From the NCBI RefSeq assembly GCF_014280435.1, contig NZ_CP060388.1, forward strand, positions 3,361,501 to 3,425,500: a DNA stretch of 64,000 nt. The letters are read 5' to 3'. Below are positions 46,928-56,995 of the stretch, piece after piece (the stretch's first letter is position 1; each line of letters starts with the position of its first letter). The translations under genes and the position numbers were made by a program. Origin of the DNA: Sphingobium sp. KCTC 72723 (lineage in GTDB: Bacteria; Pseudomonadota; Alphaproteobacteria; Sphingomonadales; Sphingomonadaceae). Below the pieces are notes generated by a model. That model ran no database searches and was not told the origin of the DNA. It saw nothing but the letters and a program-made list of their open reading frames with translations.

Positions 46928-47184
46928 CTATGTCGGCGCTGACCGGAGGTTGGCGGCGATGGCTTTGAACACACCGACATCCGGGCAGCCTGATGCGAAG
47001 GCAACGCGGATGCGCGAGGCGCTCTCAATGCCGCGGGCGGCGACCTTGAGCAGCCTCAGACGCAGCGTTGCAAACTCGGCGAGTGCGAGCGCGGCTGCCT
47101 TGGGGATTTCCTGTTGGATGCGCCACATCAGCCAGTAGGCTGCGGTGTGCAGAATGAGGCGCATCTGATTGGCGTTGGCAGAGC
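46928..47184 (-). pseudogene. IS1380-family transposase, C-terminal fragment
   Basis: About 85 residues, with ANANQMRLILHTAAYWLMW, LALAEFATLRLRLLKVAAR and SRIRVAFASGCPD, typical of the IS1380 transposase C-terminus. Its upstream end coincides with the 8-bp target duplication GGCAGAGC (47177-47184) at the left end of the IS66-type element. Joined across that element to the fragment at 50036, the frame is continuous. Confidence 0.85.
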
Positions 47185-47196
47185 GTAATTGCTTCT

Positions 47197-47461
47197 GTGG
47201 TTGCCGCCCGTGATGCAAGAGGGTTTTGACGTTCTTGTGCAGTGATCGAGTGCGGTCTTCTGTAAGGCCTTTGATTGCGGCATTTCAGAAGCCGCTGGCC
47301 GGTATGGTGATCCGCGGACCAGGTCCAAAACTCACGGGAGAGCTCGAGGCTCGGAGCAATTAGCTGGTTTTCCTGATCCAGATCTGTTCGATCATTTTGC
47401 CCATTCGGGTCGTCGCCTTCTTACACTCCCATTTATCCGCGTGGCGTGAGCTGCCGTGGTA
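47197..47461 (-). ncRNA. candidate bridge-RNA region of the IS110/IS1111 element
   Basis: The non-coding stretch downstream of the transposase is about 265 bp, against 86 bp upstream. IS1111-type elements carry their target-choosing bridge RNA in the long end after the coding sequence. No structure was computed, so exact ends and loops are not known. Most of the stretch has no other feature. Confidence 0.35.
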
Positions 47462-48493
47462 TTATGCAACCCCTGCCAGCGTCGGATTCCGATAATTTTC
47501 GTTTCTGGTCAGCATGGCCCAGATTTGCCGGGCCATTTTGTTGGCCAGGGCGATCGCCACGAGCATTCTGGGCTTGCGCCCCAACATGCCTGCGAGCCAC
47601 GAGCCGTCCGGGATTGATTTACGCCCCATCCAGTTCAGGCGCGACATCGCTCCAATAATCAGCATTTGACGAATGTCTGCCTGGCCTGCCTTCGTAATAC
47701 GCCCAAGCCGCTCCTTGCCACCCGAGGAGAACTGACGTGGAACGAGGCCGAGCCAGGCTGCGAAATCACGTCCGTTGCGGAAGCTGTCCATCGTTGGTGC
47801 GAAGGCTTGGACTGCCATGGCAGTCAACGGCCCAACTCCAGGCACCGTCTGCAGACGACGAGAGGTCTCCTGCGTGGCGGCCAGTTCCTTGATTTTTGTT
47901 GTCCGGGCTGCAATGCGCGTTGTCTGGTCGGCGATCTGTTCAAGCATCTCAAGACATTCCTCACGCATCAGGAGAGGCAAGTCGCTGTTTTTCTCTTCAA
48001 GGATCTCGCGGATCCGACCAATATTTTGAATCCCCAGTGGCACGATGTGGCCATATTCATATAGGCAGGCTCGAAGAGCGTTGACTATCTCTGTGCGCTG
48101 CCGAACCAGTCTTTGCCGTGATCGATACAAAATTGCGGTGCTCTGCTGAGATGCCGACTTAGGTTCGACAAAGCGCATTTCAGGCCGCTGCGCCGCGATC
48201 ACGATAGCTTCCGCATCGGCCTCATCGTTCTTCTGACGTTTGACGAACGGTTTCACATAGTGCGGCGCGATCAGCCTTACCTCGTGACCAAGCCGGATCA
48301 TTTCTCGGGCCCAGTGATGCGCGCTACCACACGCCTCCATCACGACCACTGCCGGGGGCTGATCAGCCATGAACTTCGGGAAGTTCTGTCGCGACAGCTT
48401 TTTGCGAAACTTTGGCTGACCCGTCATCGAAGCGCCGTGCACCTGGAAAACAGTCTTTGCCAGGTCTACCCCAATCATTGTATCTATCGTCAC
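47462..48493 (-). CDS. IS110-family (IS1111 group) transposase
   Basis: A 343-residue DEDD recombinase. N-terminal RuvC-like domain: first Asp in IGVDLAKTVFQVHG, Glu in VVMEACGSAHHWAR, and Asp residues in KNDEADAEAI. The C-terminal transposase_20 domain includes LQTVPGVGPLTAMAVQAF and FAAWLGLVPRQFSSGGKERLGRITKAGQADIRQML. It contains the family's catalytic Ser region near TKAGQADIR. Full length with no frameshift, so the element may be active. It lies between subterminal repeats within the IS66 element. Confidence 0.93.
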   Translation of the reverse strand: MTIDTMIGVDLAKTVFQVHGASMTGQPKFRKKLSRQNFPKFMADQPPAVVVMEACGSAHHWAREMIRLGHEVRLIAPHYVKPFVKRQKNDEADAEAIVIAAQRPEMRFVEPKSASQQSTAILYRSRQRLVRQRTEIVNALRACLYEYGHIVPLGIQNIGRIREILEEKNSDLPLLMREECLEMLEQIADQTTRIAARTTKIKELAATQETSRRLQTVPGVGPLTAMAVQAFAPTMDSFRNGRDFAAWLGLVPRQFSSGGKERLGRITKAGQADIRQMLIIGAMSRLNWMGRKSIPDGSWLAGMLGRKPRMLVAIALANKMARQIWAMLTRNENYRNPTLAGVA

Positions 48494-48636
48494 GGTTGCC
48501 GTCCTTTCCGCTCAGTGGCCTCAACACCACTATTTTGGCACATCGCGATGCCGTCTGGGAGGGCGGCAACCACCCCATCTCACGGGGTTGGCAGAAAAGT
48601 GTTGCGCGGAGGTCGATTGGCTGATTCACCCTACGG

Positions 48637-49992
48637 ATGTCACCGCCGCCGCTTCATGTGCTGACCGAAGCCGAGAAGAACGAGTTGCTGCTCGCGCAGC
48701 ACGAGATGATCGAGCGACTGGTAGCGCGGATTTCTGAGTTGGAATCCCTGGTCGGCACGCCGCGCAAGACATCCAGGAATTCGCATATTCCGCCATCGAA
48801 GGACGACTTTGGCAAGCGCGGTGGCAAAGGCGGTAAGCCCAAGGCTGGCAAGCGCCCGCCGCGCGAAGGCAAGCACCGCCCATTGACCGAGACGCCGGAC
48901 AAAACCGAACGCATCATGGCGGCAAGCTGCTGCCATTGCGGGACCGATATATCCTCGCAGGCCCAGCATTGCCGCCACCGCTACGATCATATCGACCTGC
49001 CGCCGATCCGTCCGATTGTGACCCGCATCGAATTGTTTGGTGCGCGCTGCGGGGGATGTGGCCGTCGCTACCGTGCCGCAGCACCGGCGGGCATGGAGCC
49101 GGGCACGCCGTTTGGCCCCGGCATCCGCTCGCTGCTGGCCTATCTGCATCACAGCCACCATGTCAGCTTCGAGCGACTTTCGCGCATTGCTGCGGAGCTG
49201 TTTGGCCTCACGATCTCCCAAGGGGCGATCGCCAACGCGTTCAGGCGTATGGAGGCCGGAATGACAGCAGCCACGAAGGCGATCACCGACAAGTTGCTCA
49301 CGGCAAAGATTATCGCGTCCGATGAGACGTCCACGCGCACCAACGGCATTGCCCATTGGCAATGGGTCTTCCTCTCGAAAGACGCGGTTCTGCACAAGAT
49401 CGCCCCGCGCCGGGCGCGCAGTGTTGCTGAGGAGGTGTTGGGCGGCCACCAACCTGATGTGTGGGTCTCCGATCGCTACGCTGGACAGCAGGAACTGGGC
49501 AAGGAGCATCAGGTCTGCCTCGCGCATGTCCTGCGCGATGTTCAGTATGCCATCGACTGCGGGGATACCGCCTTCGCTCCCAAAGTCCGCGACCACCTGC
49601 GCTGGGCGATCCGGATCGGCAAGCGACGAAGCAGCCTGAAGGACACGACGCTGGCCGCCTACGCCGCGAAGGCCGACAATCTGCTGACCCGCCTGGTACA
49701 GATGCCTGTCGCGCACCCGGCGGGACGCGTTCTGCTCAAACAAATCAAGGCCTGGCGGGGCAAGTTCTTCGTCTTCCTCACCAACCGCGACGTCCCTGCG
49801 ACCAACAACATATCAGAGCGCGAGATCCGCCCCTCGGTCGTGTTCCGCAAGGTCACCAACGGCTTCCGCTCCGACTGGGGCGCCCAGATCCACGCTGGAT
49901 ATCGATCCGTCACCGGAACCGCTCGTCTCAGCGGAAAATCGGCCCTCGTAGCCATCCGCGAACTCGTCGACGGCAGATTCGTGGTCGCCTGA
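48637..49992 (+). CDS. IS66-family transposase (TnpC, ISBst12 type)
   Basis: A 451-residue transposase. N-terminal coiled region (LLLAQHEMIERLVARISELESLV), a basic stretch, a zinc-finger-like segment SCCHCGTDIS plus GARCGGCGRRYRAA, then the DDE core, with DETSTR and VSDRYAG as Asp-containing motifs and a C-terminal ATNNISEREIRPSVVFRKVTNGFRS that supplies the Glu. No tnpA or tnpB precedes it within the element, which fits ISBst12. The reading frame is intact. Confidence 0.93.
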   Translation: MSPPPLHVLTEAEKNELLLAQHEMIERLVARISELESLVGTPRKTSRNSHIPPSKDDFGKRGGKGGKPKAGKRPPREGKHRPLTETPDKTERIMAASCCHCGTDISSQAQHCRHRYDHIDLPPIRPIVTRIELFGARCGGCGRRYRAAAPAGMEPGTPFGPGIRSLLAYLHHSHHVSFERLSRIAAELFGLTISQGAIANAFRRMEAGMTAATKAITDKLLTAKIIASDETSTRTNGIAHWQWVFLSKDAVLHKIAPRRARSVAEEVLGGHQPDVWVSDRYAGQQELGKEHQVCLAHVLRDVQYAIDCGDTAFAPKVRDHLRWAIRIGKRRSSLKDTTLAAYAAKADNLLTRLVQMPVAHPAGRVLLKQIKAWRGKFFVFLTNRDVPATNNISEREIRPSVVFRKVTNGFRSDWGAQIHAGYRSVTGTARLSGKSALVAIRELVDGRFVVA

Positions 49993-50035
49993 TCAGCCCA
50001 CCAATTGCCGACCCCGTGAGCAATTACGGCAGAGC

Positions 50036-51234
<1,199 letters not shown>

Positions 51235-51346
51235 AGCGAGAAGCCCCAAGTACCCCTGTGTCGGGTAGATAGTAGAGCTTGTCGATCAGCAGGCTAGCTG
51301 AGCCTTGGGTCCGCAGGCAATCTTATAGATGGTCAAGGATCGAACA

Positions 51347-51556
51347 ATGATGAAAGACGTGGACACAGACCTTTCTAAAATCTTCCGCTCCATGCACGAG
51401 AGTTGCGATCCACCTCCGGGGGACCGTCCTCCTGGACCAAAGATCAAGCCGGTAATGCTTAAAGGCGACCCGCCGAAAAGATCGATACTTCAGATGGTTG
51501 CGATGCTGTCTCTAGCGGCAAGTGCCCTGCTCTACCTGATGCTGCTGTATCGCTAG
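51347..51556 (+). CDS. hypothetical small protein with C-terminal membrane helix
   Basis: 69 residues from ATG 51347 (an in-frame ATG at 51329 lacks a ribosome site; aagga precedes 51347). The N-terminal part is acidic and then Pro-rich (CDPPPGDRPPGPK), and the last ~24 residues (SILQMVAMLSLAASALLYLMLLYR) form one membrane helix, so it could be tail-anchored. No family is recognised. Its position in a decayed region makes a remnant possible. Confidence 0.4.
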   Translation: MMKDVDTDLSKIFRSMHESCDPPPGDRPPGPKIKPVMLKGDPPKRSILQMVAMLSLAASALLYLMLLYR

Positions 51557-51918
51557 GCGATTGACCGTTCAAGGCGCAGACATCTCGCCTTTCGGAGCCT
51601 GCGAAATCGCGAGTCATGTTTGGCAACAAGGGAGACGGCGTGCTGCCTCAAACCGAGACCTGCAAGGAGGCACCGCGATTGCACGGTCCTTCAGAAGATC
51701 CCGCGCCACTGGAGATCCAGGGTGTGCTGGGCTGAAGTCCCAGGCGCAACGCGATTCCTATATCCGGACGATATCAATGCCCCATACCCCCTGGGCACCT
51801 CCATCAACCCGATAATCTGAGCGCGCTTATGCGTGCGGCGTCGAATTTGGCGTGATTACGAGCCGCGCAGGGATCCATTCCGCCAGTTTTCAGTCCTTCT
51901 CCTGGATTCTGGGCGCAG
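51557..51918. other. 362-bp region without a recognisable gene
   Basis: Short open frames exist but show no family. A 13-bp sequence CTGGGCACCTCCA at 51791-51803 recurs directly at 52154-52166, so an interrupted or duplicated segment is possible around the IS5 fragment between them. Confidence 0.4.
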
Positions 51919-52131
51919 CTATCCCATCGCTGCCCGTCGTTCGTGGAAGACTAGGCGGTGCATGTTGTAGGCGCGGTTGGCGAGGGTGATCTTGGCCTCG
52001 GCGCGCTTGATGCCGATGGTGCGGATCAACAACCCCATCTGCTCTTTCTGCTTGGCGAAGACGTGCTCGACGCGGGCGCGAACTTTCGATTTGGCGGCGT
52101 TGGCCCTGGCGGTGCGCTCAGGCATCGGCTT
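51919..52131 (-). pseudogene. IS5-family transposase, C-terminal fragment, inverted
   Basis: About 70 residues, KPMPERTARANAAKSKVRARVEHVFAKQKEQMGLLIRTIGIKRAEAKITLANRAYN, which is the C-terminus of IS5-group transposases including the last Glu. It lies opposite in strand to the truncated transposase at 52223, which lacks exactly this portion. Confidence 0.8.
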
Positions 52132-52222
52132 CCTGATCGGGAGGACCGATCAGCTGGGCACCTCCAATAACCCTCGACAATATCGGCCTGGTTTGATTCA
52201 CTCGGTATGACAGGAGGCGGCG

Positions 52223-53164
52223 ATGCGTCAGACGGGATTGTTTGGATTGTCGGAACATCTGAAGCGGTTGTCTTCGCACGGCGATCCGCTGGAGGAACTG
52301 AGCCGGATCATCGACTTCGAGGCATTCCGCCCGGTTTTGGTTGCAGCGCTGGTTTATGGTGACGGGGCCAAGGGTGGCCGCCCGCCCTATGATCGGGTTG
52401 CGATGCTCAAGGTGCTGGTGCTGGCGGCGCAGAACAATGTTGCCGATGCGCGTATGGAATATCTAATCCGTGACCGGCTGAGTTGGTTGCGCTTCCTCGG
52501 CTTCGATCTTGGCGCACCGACGCCCGATGCCAACACGATCCGGCTGTTTCGCGAGAAGCTGACCGAGGCCGGTGCGCTGGACGCGGTGTTCGCCGATTTT
52601 GACCGCCAGCTAAAGGAACGCGGCTATCTCGCCATCGGTGGCCAAATCGTCGATGCCACGCTGGTGGCCGCGCCCAAACAGCGCAACACTGTGCCTGAGA
52701 AGGACGCGATCAAAGCAGGCAAAACGGCCAGCGAGATATGGCCCGACGAGCCCGCCAGGGCAGCGCAGAAGGACATAGACGCGCGCTGGACGCTCAAGTT
52801 CGCAAAGGCCAAGCCCTTGGCGAACGGCAAGCCCGGCATCGACATTGCCATCCCCAGCTTCGGATATAAAAGCAGCATTTCGATCTGTCGGGCCTTCGGC
52901 TTCATCCGCAAATGCAAGGTGACCGATGGCGCGCGCTTCGACGGTCGGATGCTTCGGGATGTCGTTACCAACGACAACACCGCGTCGGATGTGTGGGCCG
53001 ACACGGCCTATCGCAGCCAGGCCAACGAGGCATGGCTCAAGCGGCAGAGCCGGGTCAGCCGCATCCATCGCAAGAAACCCCGTGGCAACCGTTGTTCCGA
53101 TCGTCATCCATCGACGCGATTGCAACATCTGTACTATCGGGTTTCTTTGCCAGTCCCGTTCTGA
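52223..53164 (+). pseudogene. IS5-family transposase, C-terminally truncated
   Basis: Residues 1-~290 are a normal IS5-group transposase: MRQTGLFGLSEHLKRLSSHGDPLEELSRIIDFEAFR, the N-terminal DUF772 domain, then DDE residues in GQIVDATLV and VWADTAYRSQANEAWL. After RIHRKKPRGN the sequence leaves the family, and the last ~23 residues are unrelated. The missing tail with the catalytic Glu is present in inverted orientation at 51919-52131. The protein should be inactive. Confidence 0.85.
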
Positions 53165-53284
53165 TGGCCATGTCCTTGCGCTCTTGTTTGTAGCTGGACA
53201 CCCGCAAAAACTCTGGCGGATTTGGGGCATTCGTGATTCATTGATTGGGTAGCCATTGGAGGCGATCTGCCATGGACCCCAAGT

Positions 53285-53546
53285 CTCTGTTCCAGCCTGA
53301 ATGACCATCTTGAGATGCTGAGTCGGCATGGCGATCCGCTTGAGGTTCTGGAACGGGCAGTGGATTTTGAGTATTTTCGGGTCTGGCTAGTCGAGGGACT
53401 GGGTTATGGCGATGGCAGCAAGGGCGGCCGTCCGCCGTTTGACCCTGTCGCGATGTTCAAGATTCTGATTTTGCAGGCCCAGCATAATCTGTCTGATGCC
53501 CGAATGGAGTATATGATCCGGGACCGGCTGAGTTGGACGCGGTTTC
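53285..53546 (+). pseudogene. IS5-family transposase, N-terminal fragment of a second copy
   Basis: LNDHLEMLSRHGDPLEVLERAVDFEYFRVWLVEGLGYGDGSKGGRPPFDPVAMFKILILQAQHNLSDARMEYMIRDRLSWTRFL matches the first ~90 residues of IS5-group transposases. The first codons are out of frame (MDPKSLFQPE, stop), and the match ends at RFL near 53546. It differs in many residues from the 52223 copy, so it is another element. The ~100 bp up to the IS256 insertion show nothing recognisable. Confidence 0.8.
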
Positions 53547-53645
53547 TATGGGCCTGCGATCTGTTGGCCACTAAAAGCACCCCTTATTCCGCCGCCTGGT
53601 ATCGAAAAACCAGCCTGACATTCAGTGACGCCATCGGAGCCGTCC

Positions 53646-55074
53646 GGCCGTGTCCCGTTACGTGGTGTAACAGCGTCACCGTTGGGGCGTGAAGCGGAGG
53701 GAGCGTAGCGACCGGAGCTTCATGCCCCAACGGTGGCATGGCTTCTGTCTAGGCGGCCATCGCCAATCTTCGGTAGAGTTCGGGTTGCGAAACCAATGAA
53801 CCTATCGGAGACGACGATGACCACAGACAGAATGGCCCTTATCGAGCTGGTTGAAAAGGGCGCTGATGCAGATCTCGTTCGCGAGATGTTGGCATTTGCC
53901 GCTGAGCGAATGATGGAAGCTGAAGTGCAGGTGCTGACTGGTGCCGCGCATGGCGCTCGCGACCCTGCCGGGCGACAGGTCCAGCGCAACGGCTATCGAG
54001 AGCGTTCCTGGGAGACCAGGGCCGGCCACATCGAACTGGAGATCCCGCGGCTACGCAAGGGATCGTATTTCCCATCCTTCCTTGAACCCCGCCGGACTGC
54101 CGAGAAGGCCCTGACGGCGGTGATACAGGAAGCCTATGTCCAGGGCATTTCGACGCGATCGGTCGATAATCTCGTGAAGGCCATGGGCGCTACGGGCATC
54201 TCCAAGAGCGCCGTCAGCCGACTGATCCAAGAGATCGACGAACGGGTTAACGCTTTCCTCAACAGGCCAATCGAGGGCGAATTCCCTTATCTGTGGCTCG
54301 ATGCGACCTACATCAAATCGCGCCAGGGTGGCCGGATTGTGTCGACCGCGACGATAATAGCTGTCGGTGTCAGCAACGATGGCCGCCGCGAGATACTGGG
54401 CGTCGACACCGGGCCAACCGAGGCCGAAACCTTCTGGAAGGGCTTCTTGCGCTCTCTTGCCGATCGCGGGCTCAGGGGCGTCAAACTTGTCATTGCAGAC
54501 GATCACAAGGGCCTACGCGCCGCTGCCAGCAAGGTCTTCCACGCAACCCAGCAACGCTGTCGGATTCATTGGATGCGCAATGCGCTCGCCCATGTTTCCA
54601 CTAAGCAGCGTGCCGCCGTCACCGCCATGATCAAGACAATTTTCGCGCAGGAAACTGCTCAGGAGGCTCATAAGCAATGGCAAACAGTCGCCGATGCCCT
54701 GCGTGATCGCGCTCCCAAACTTGCTGAGATGATGGATGGCTCCCGCGAAGACGTCCTCGCCTACACAGCCTTCCCGAAAGAACATTGGCCGCAGATTTCC
54801 AGCACAAATCCCCTGGAACGTCTCAACGGAGAGATCAAACGAAGATCCGACGTTGTCGGCATCTTTCCCAATGACGCGGCCATTGTACGCCTCGTCGGAG
54901 CCCTCATGCTCGAACAGCAGGACGAATGGGCCGTGGCTCGCCGATATATGACACTTGAAAGTCTCGCCACCGTCAGCGACAATCCCCTCATCAGTTTGCC
55001 CGGCGTGGCAGCCTGATCCAGTCCGATCCTCTACCGAGGATACCCGCTGTTACACCATCCCGCGGGACACGATC
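53646..55074. mobile_element. complete IS256-type element
   Basis: A 1429-bp element. The ends share CGTGTCCCG and, after six unmatched bases, GGTGTAACAGCG. The flanks carry the direct repeat AGCCGTCC (53638-53645 and 55075-55082), which fits the 8-bp duplication of IS256-family elements. One intact transposase gene lies inside. The preserved duplication suggests a fairly recent insertion. Confidence 0.85.
53817..55016 (+). CDS. IS256-family (mutator-type) transposase
   Basis: A 399-residue transposase. ATG 53817 ([15 protein letters not shown]) follows ggagacgacg; a longer in-frame reading starts at 53733. The mutator-family DDE is visible: Asp in [16 protein letters not shown], Asp in [10 protein letters not shown], and Glu in [13 protein letters not shown], with the diagnostic [13 protein letters not shown] between. 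No frameshift, so it is probably functional. Confidence 0.94.
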   Translation: MTTDRMALIELVEKGADADLVREMLAFAAERMMEAEVQVLTGAAHGARDPAGRQVQRNGYRERSWETRAGHIELEIPRLRKGSYFPSFLEPRRTAEKALTAVIQEAYVQGISTRSVDNLVKAMGATGISKSAVSRLIQEIDERVNAFLNRPIEGEFPYLWLDATYIKSRQGGRIVSTATIIAVGVSNDGRREILGVDTGPTEAETFWKGFLRSLADRGLRGVKLVIADDHKGLRAAASKVFHATQQRCRIHWMRNALAHVSTKQRAAVTAMIKTIFAQETAQEAHKQWQTVADALRDRAPKLAEMMDGSREDVLAYTAFPKEHWPQISSTNPLERLNGEIKRRSDVVGIFPNDAAIVRLVGALMLEQQDEWAVARRYMTLESLATVSDNPLISLPGVAA

Positions 55075-55226
55075 AGCCGTCCGCCTCCAACTCTGGGTCG
55101 GCGATATTAATCAACACTCCCCGCCGCAACCAGAACCGCACTATATTCCCACGACCCGCCTAAAGCGCATGGCTCAGGCACTATACTTTGCTACCTGATT
55201 ATACAAAGTCGAGATCAGAGGCTGAC

Positions 55227-55790
55227 TCATAAAGAAGCGGTTTGATTACAGTCGCGTGCGATTCTGCGGGTAATTTGGTTGACGGATGCGATGAAAAGCC
55301 AGGTGGTGGCGCTTTCGATGGTTCGCTCGAAGTCCTTGGCGAGGCGGCGGTTGCGGTTCAGCCATGCGATTGTCCGCTCGACTACCCAGCGGCGTGGCAG
55401 AAGCTTGAAGCCCTTGGCGGCGTCGGAGCGCTTAATTATGTCCAAGGTCCATGTGCCGATTTTGGTGAGCGCGGTGCGCAGTTTGTCCCCGGCATATCCC
55501 CCATCGGCGAAGACGTGACGCAACCACGGGAAGGTTTGGCGGATGCTGGCAAGGACGTCAGGCGCACCGTCGCGATCCTGGATATCGGCGGTGTGAACGA
55601 TGGCACCGACCAGCAGGCCCTGCGTGTCTGTGACGATGTGCCGTTTGCGACCCTTGATCTTCTTGCCCGCGTCAAAGCCCCGTGGGTCGCCACTTTCTGT
55701 CGTTTTCACACTTTGGCTATCGATGACACCCGCGCTGGGAGAAGCTTCCCGAGACTCGGCCGCATCATACCCCTGCCCATCGCTAATCAT
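55227..55790 (-). pseudogene. IS5-family (IS427/IS1031-like) transposase, N-terminally truncated
   Basis: About 165 residues of matching sequence: REASPSAGVIDSQSVKTTE, FDAGKKIKGRKRHIVTDTQG, VFADGGYAGDKL with an Asp, and RRWVVERTIAWLNRNRRLAKDFE with the last Glu. The first ~20 residues (MISDGQGYDAAES) do not look like the family, so the N-terminal domain or first frame is gone. GAGGCTGACTCATAAA at ~55216 is probably the 3' terminal repeat. The 166 bp on the other side, up to the phosphatase, show no gene. Confidence 0.8.
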
Positions 55791-55957
55791 CTCTTGCGAT
55801 TGGTCGCGGAATGCTGTTCATTACCGCATATAAGCTATCGACGAAGGCAGCGTGATTACAACATCTTAACGTAACGTGATTATAGTGGAGGGGATAATCA
55901 GCAACAAGGAAGGCGTTCCTTAATTGGAATGCCAGAGCGAAAGGCGATAGTTTTCCC

Positions 55958-56743
55958 GTGCGGCCTCTTCACAGCATCCAGGCAACCGTAGACGGCGCGC
56001 TCATATACTGTATCGGAGATATTCACGGCCGCTACGATCTGCTTTTGGAACTCCTTCGTCAGATTGTCGACGATGCTCATGCATGCCGTTCAGGCAGGCG
56101 TCCCATTCTGGTCTTTTGCGGCGATTACGTCGATCGCGGCCCGGATGCCTCGAAGGTGCTGGCCGCTCTTCTGTGGCTGCAACGGGATATTTGCTTCGAA
56201 ACGCATTTCCTGATGGGAAATCATGAAGCGGCCCTGCTGGACTTTCTGGACGACCCGGATAACGCGCCATCCTGGCTGCGCTATGGGGGGATCGAAACGC
56301 TAACGTCCTACGGCGTTCGTCCACCTGCGCCGGGCGGCGGCCGCGTTGAGATAGTACGATCCCGAAACGAATTTCTCGATTGTCTCCCCGCCTCGCATTT
56401 GCACCTGCTTCGCACCCTGGAGCTGATCGTGACCATAGGGGGCGTTGCTATTATGCATGCGGGCGTCAAGCCACGCATTCCGCTTGACGCGCAGAAGCGT
56501 GACGACCTGCTTTGGATACGGGAGGAATTTCTCGATTGGAAAGGCGGGTTTGATAAGCTCATCGTGCATGGGCATACATGGGCCAGCGACAAGGTCGAGA
56601 TTTTGGCAAATAGAATAGGGGTGGACACCGGCGCCTATGAAACGTCCGTATTGAGTGCGGTAAGGCTGGAAGACCGCGAAGCTGCCATTTTTCAGGCTAC
56701 CCTAAACGTCCCTACCGGTCCGGACGGTCCCAGCGCCCATTAA
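55958..56743 (+). CDS. PP2A-like serine/threonine metallophosphatase
   Basis: A 261-residue calcineurin-like phosphoesterase with all metal motifs in order: GDIHGRYD, GDYVDRGPD, GNHEAA, HAG in IMHAGVKP, and HGHTW. It is most like bacterial PPP-type phosphatases found near exopolysaccharide genes in sphingomonads. The only in-frame start after a stop is GTG 55958, 12 bases after aaagg. An ATG at 55929 is out of frame, so the original N-terminus may have been altered. It is flanked by IS elements on both sides and has lost any operon partners. Confidence 0.85.
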   Translation: MRPLHSIQATVDGALIYCIGDIHGRYDLLLELLRQIVDDAHACRSGRRPILVFCGDYVDRGPDASKVLAALLWLQRDICFETHFLMGNHEAALLDFLDDPDNAPSWLRYGGIETLTSYGVRPPAPGGGRVEIVRSRNEFLDCLPASHLHLLRTLELIVTIGGVAIMHAGVKPRIPLDAQKRDDLLWIREEFLDWKGGFDKLIVHGHTWASDKVEILANRIGVDTGAYETSVLSAVRLEDREAAIFQATLNVPTGPDGPSAH

Positions 56744-56837
56744 CGCTGGGTGAAACGCCGACTGGCCGGCGATCATAAGGTATTTTTCTGTTGCCGGCAC
56801 CACACCGCATGGGTCCGTGCGGATTCCGGGCTCATCG

Positions 56838-56929
56838 CGCGCAGTATTCCGACGTGATGCCGCGCAGTGTTCCGATTAAAGTCCGCGCAGCGTTCCGATT
56901 AATATCCGCGCAGCATTCCGAGCTGATGC
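56838..56929. repeat. four tandem 23-bp IstA-binding-type repeats, left end
   Basis: Four consecutive units beginning CGCGCAG and containing TTCCGA, followed by a partial fifth at 56930. The right end has the inverted counterparts around 59362-59418 (GGAATGCTGCGCG, GGAATCCCTGCGCG). IS21 transposases bind such repeats. Confidence 0.85.
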
Positions 56930-56995
56930 CGCGCAGGTAGGGATTGTCAGAGCCTTGTCGATGAGTGGTGTTTTCTTCTGCGGAAGGAGACGCCG

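Larger units (their letters stand above)
47193..48579. mobile_element. IS110-family (IS1111-type) element inside an IS66 terminal repeat
   Basis: About 1387 bp with a DEDD transposase on the minus strand and a perfect 13-bp subterminal inverted repeat, GTGGTTGCCGCCC at 47197-47209 against its complement at 48561-48573. Subterminal repeats mark the IS1111 subgroup of IS110. The limits follow from rejoining the two halves of the IS66 terminal repeat and are uncertain by a base or two. IS1111-type elements are known for entering terminal repeats of other transposons. Confidence 0.82.
47185..50027. mobile_element. ISBst12-type IS66 element, interrupted by IS110/IS1111
   Basis: A 2843-bp insertion with ends GTAATTGC...GCAATTAC, flanked by direct repeats GGCAGAGC (47177-47184 and 50028-50035). 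The GTAA ends and 8-bp duplication are the IS66-family rule. It carries a single tnpC-like transposase, as in the ISBst12 subgroup. The right terminal repeat reads inward GTAATTGCTCACGGGGTCGG. The left repeat is split after GTAATTGC by an IS110-type element and resumes at 48580 as TCACGGGGTTGG. Without that insert the element would be about 1.46 kb, a normal ISBst12 length. Confidence 0.9.

Noticed and set aside
56838..56929. CRISPR-like array
   Set aside because: The units are adjacent without spacers, only 23 bp, and lie at the end of an IS21 element with inverted partners at the other end.
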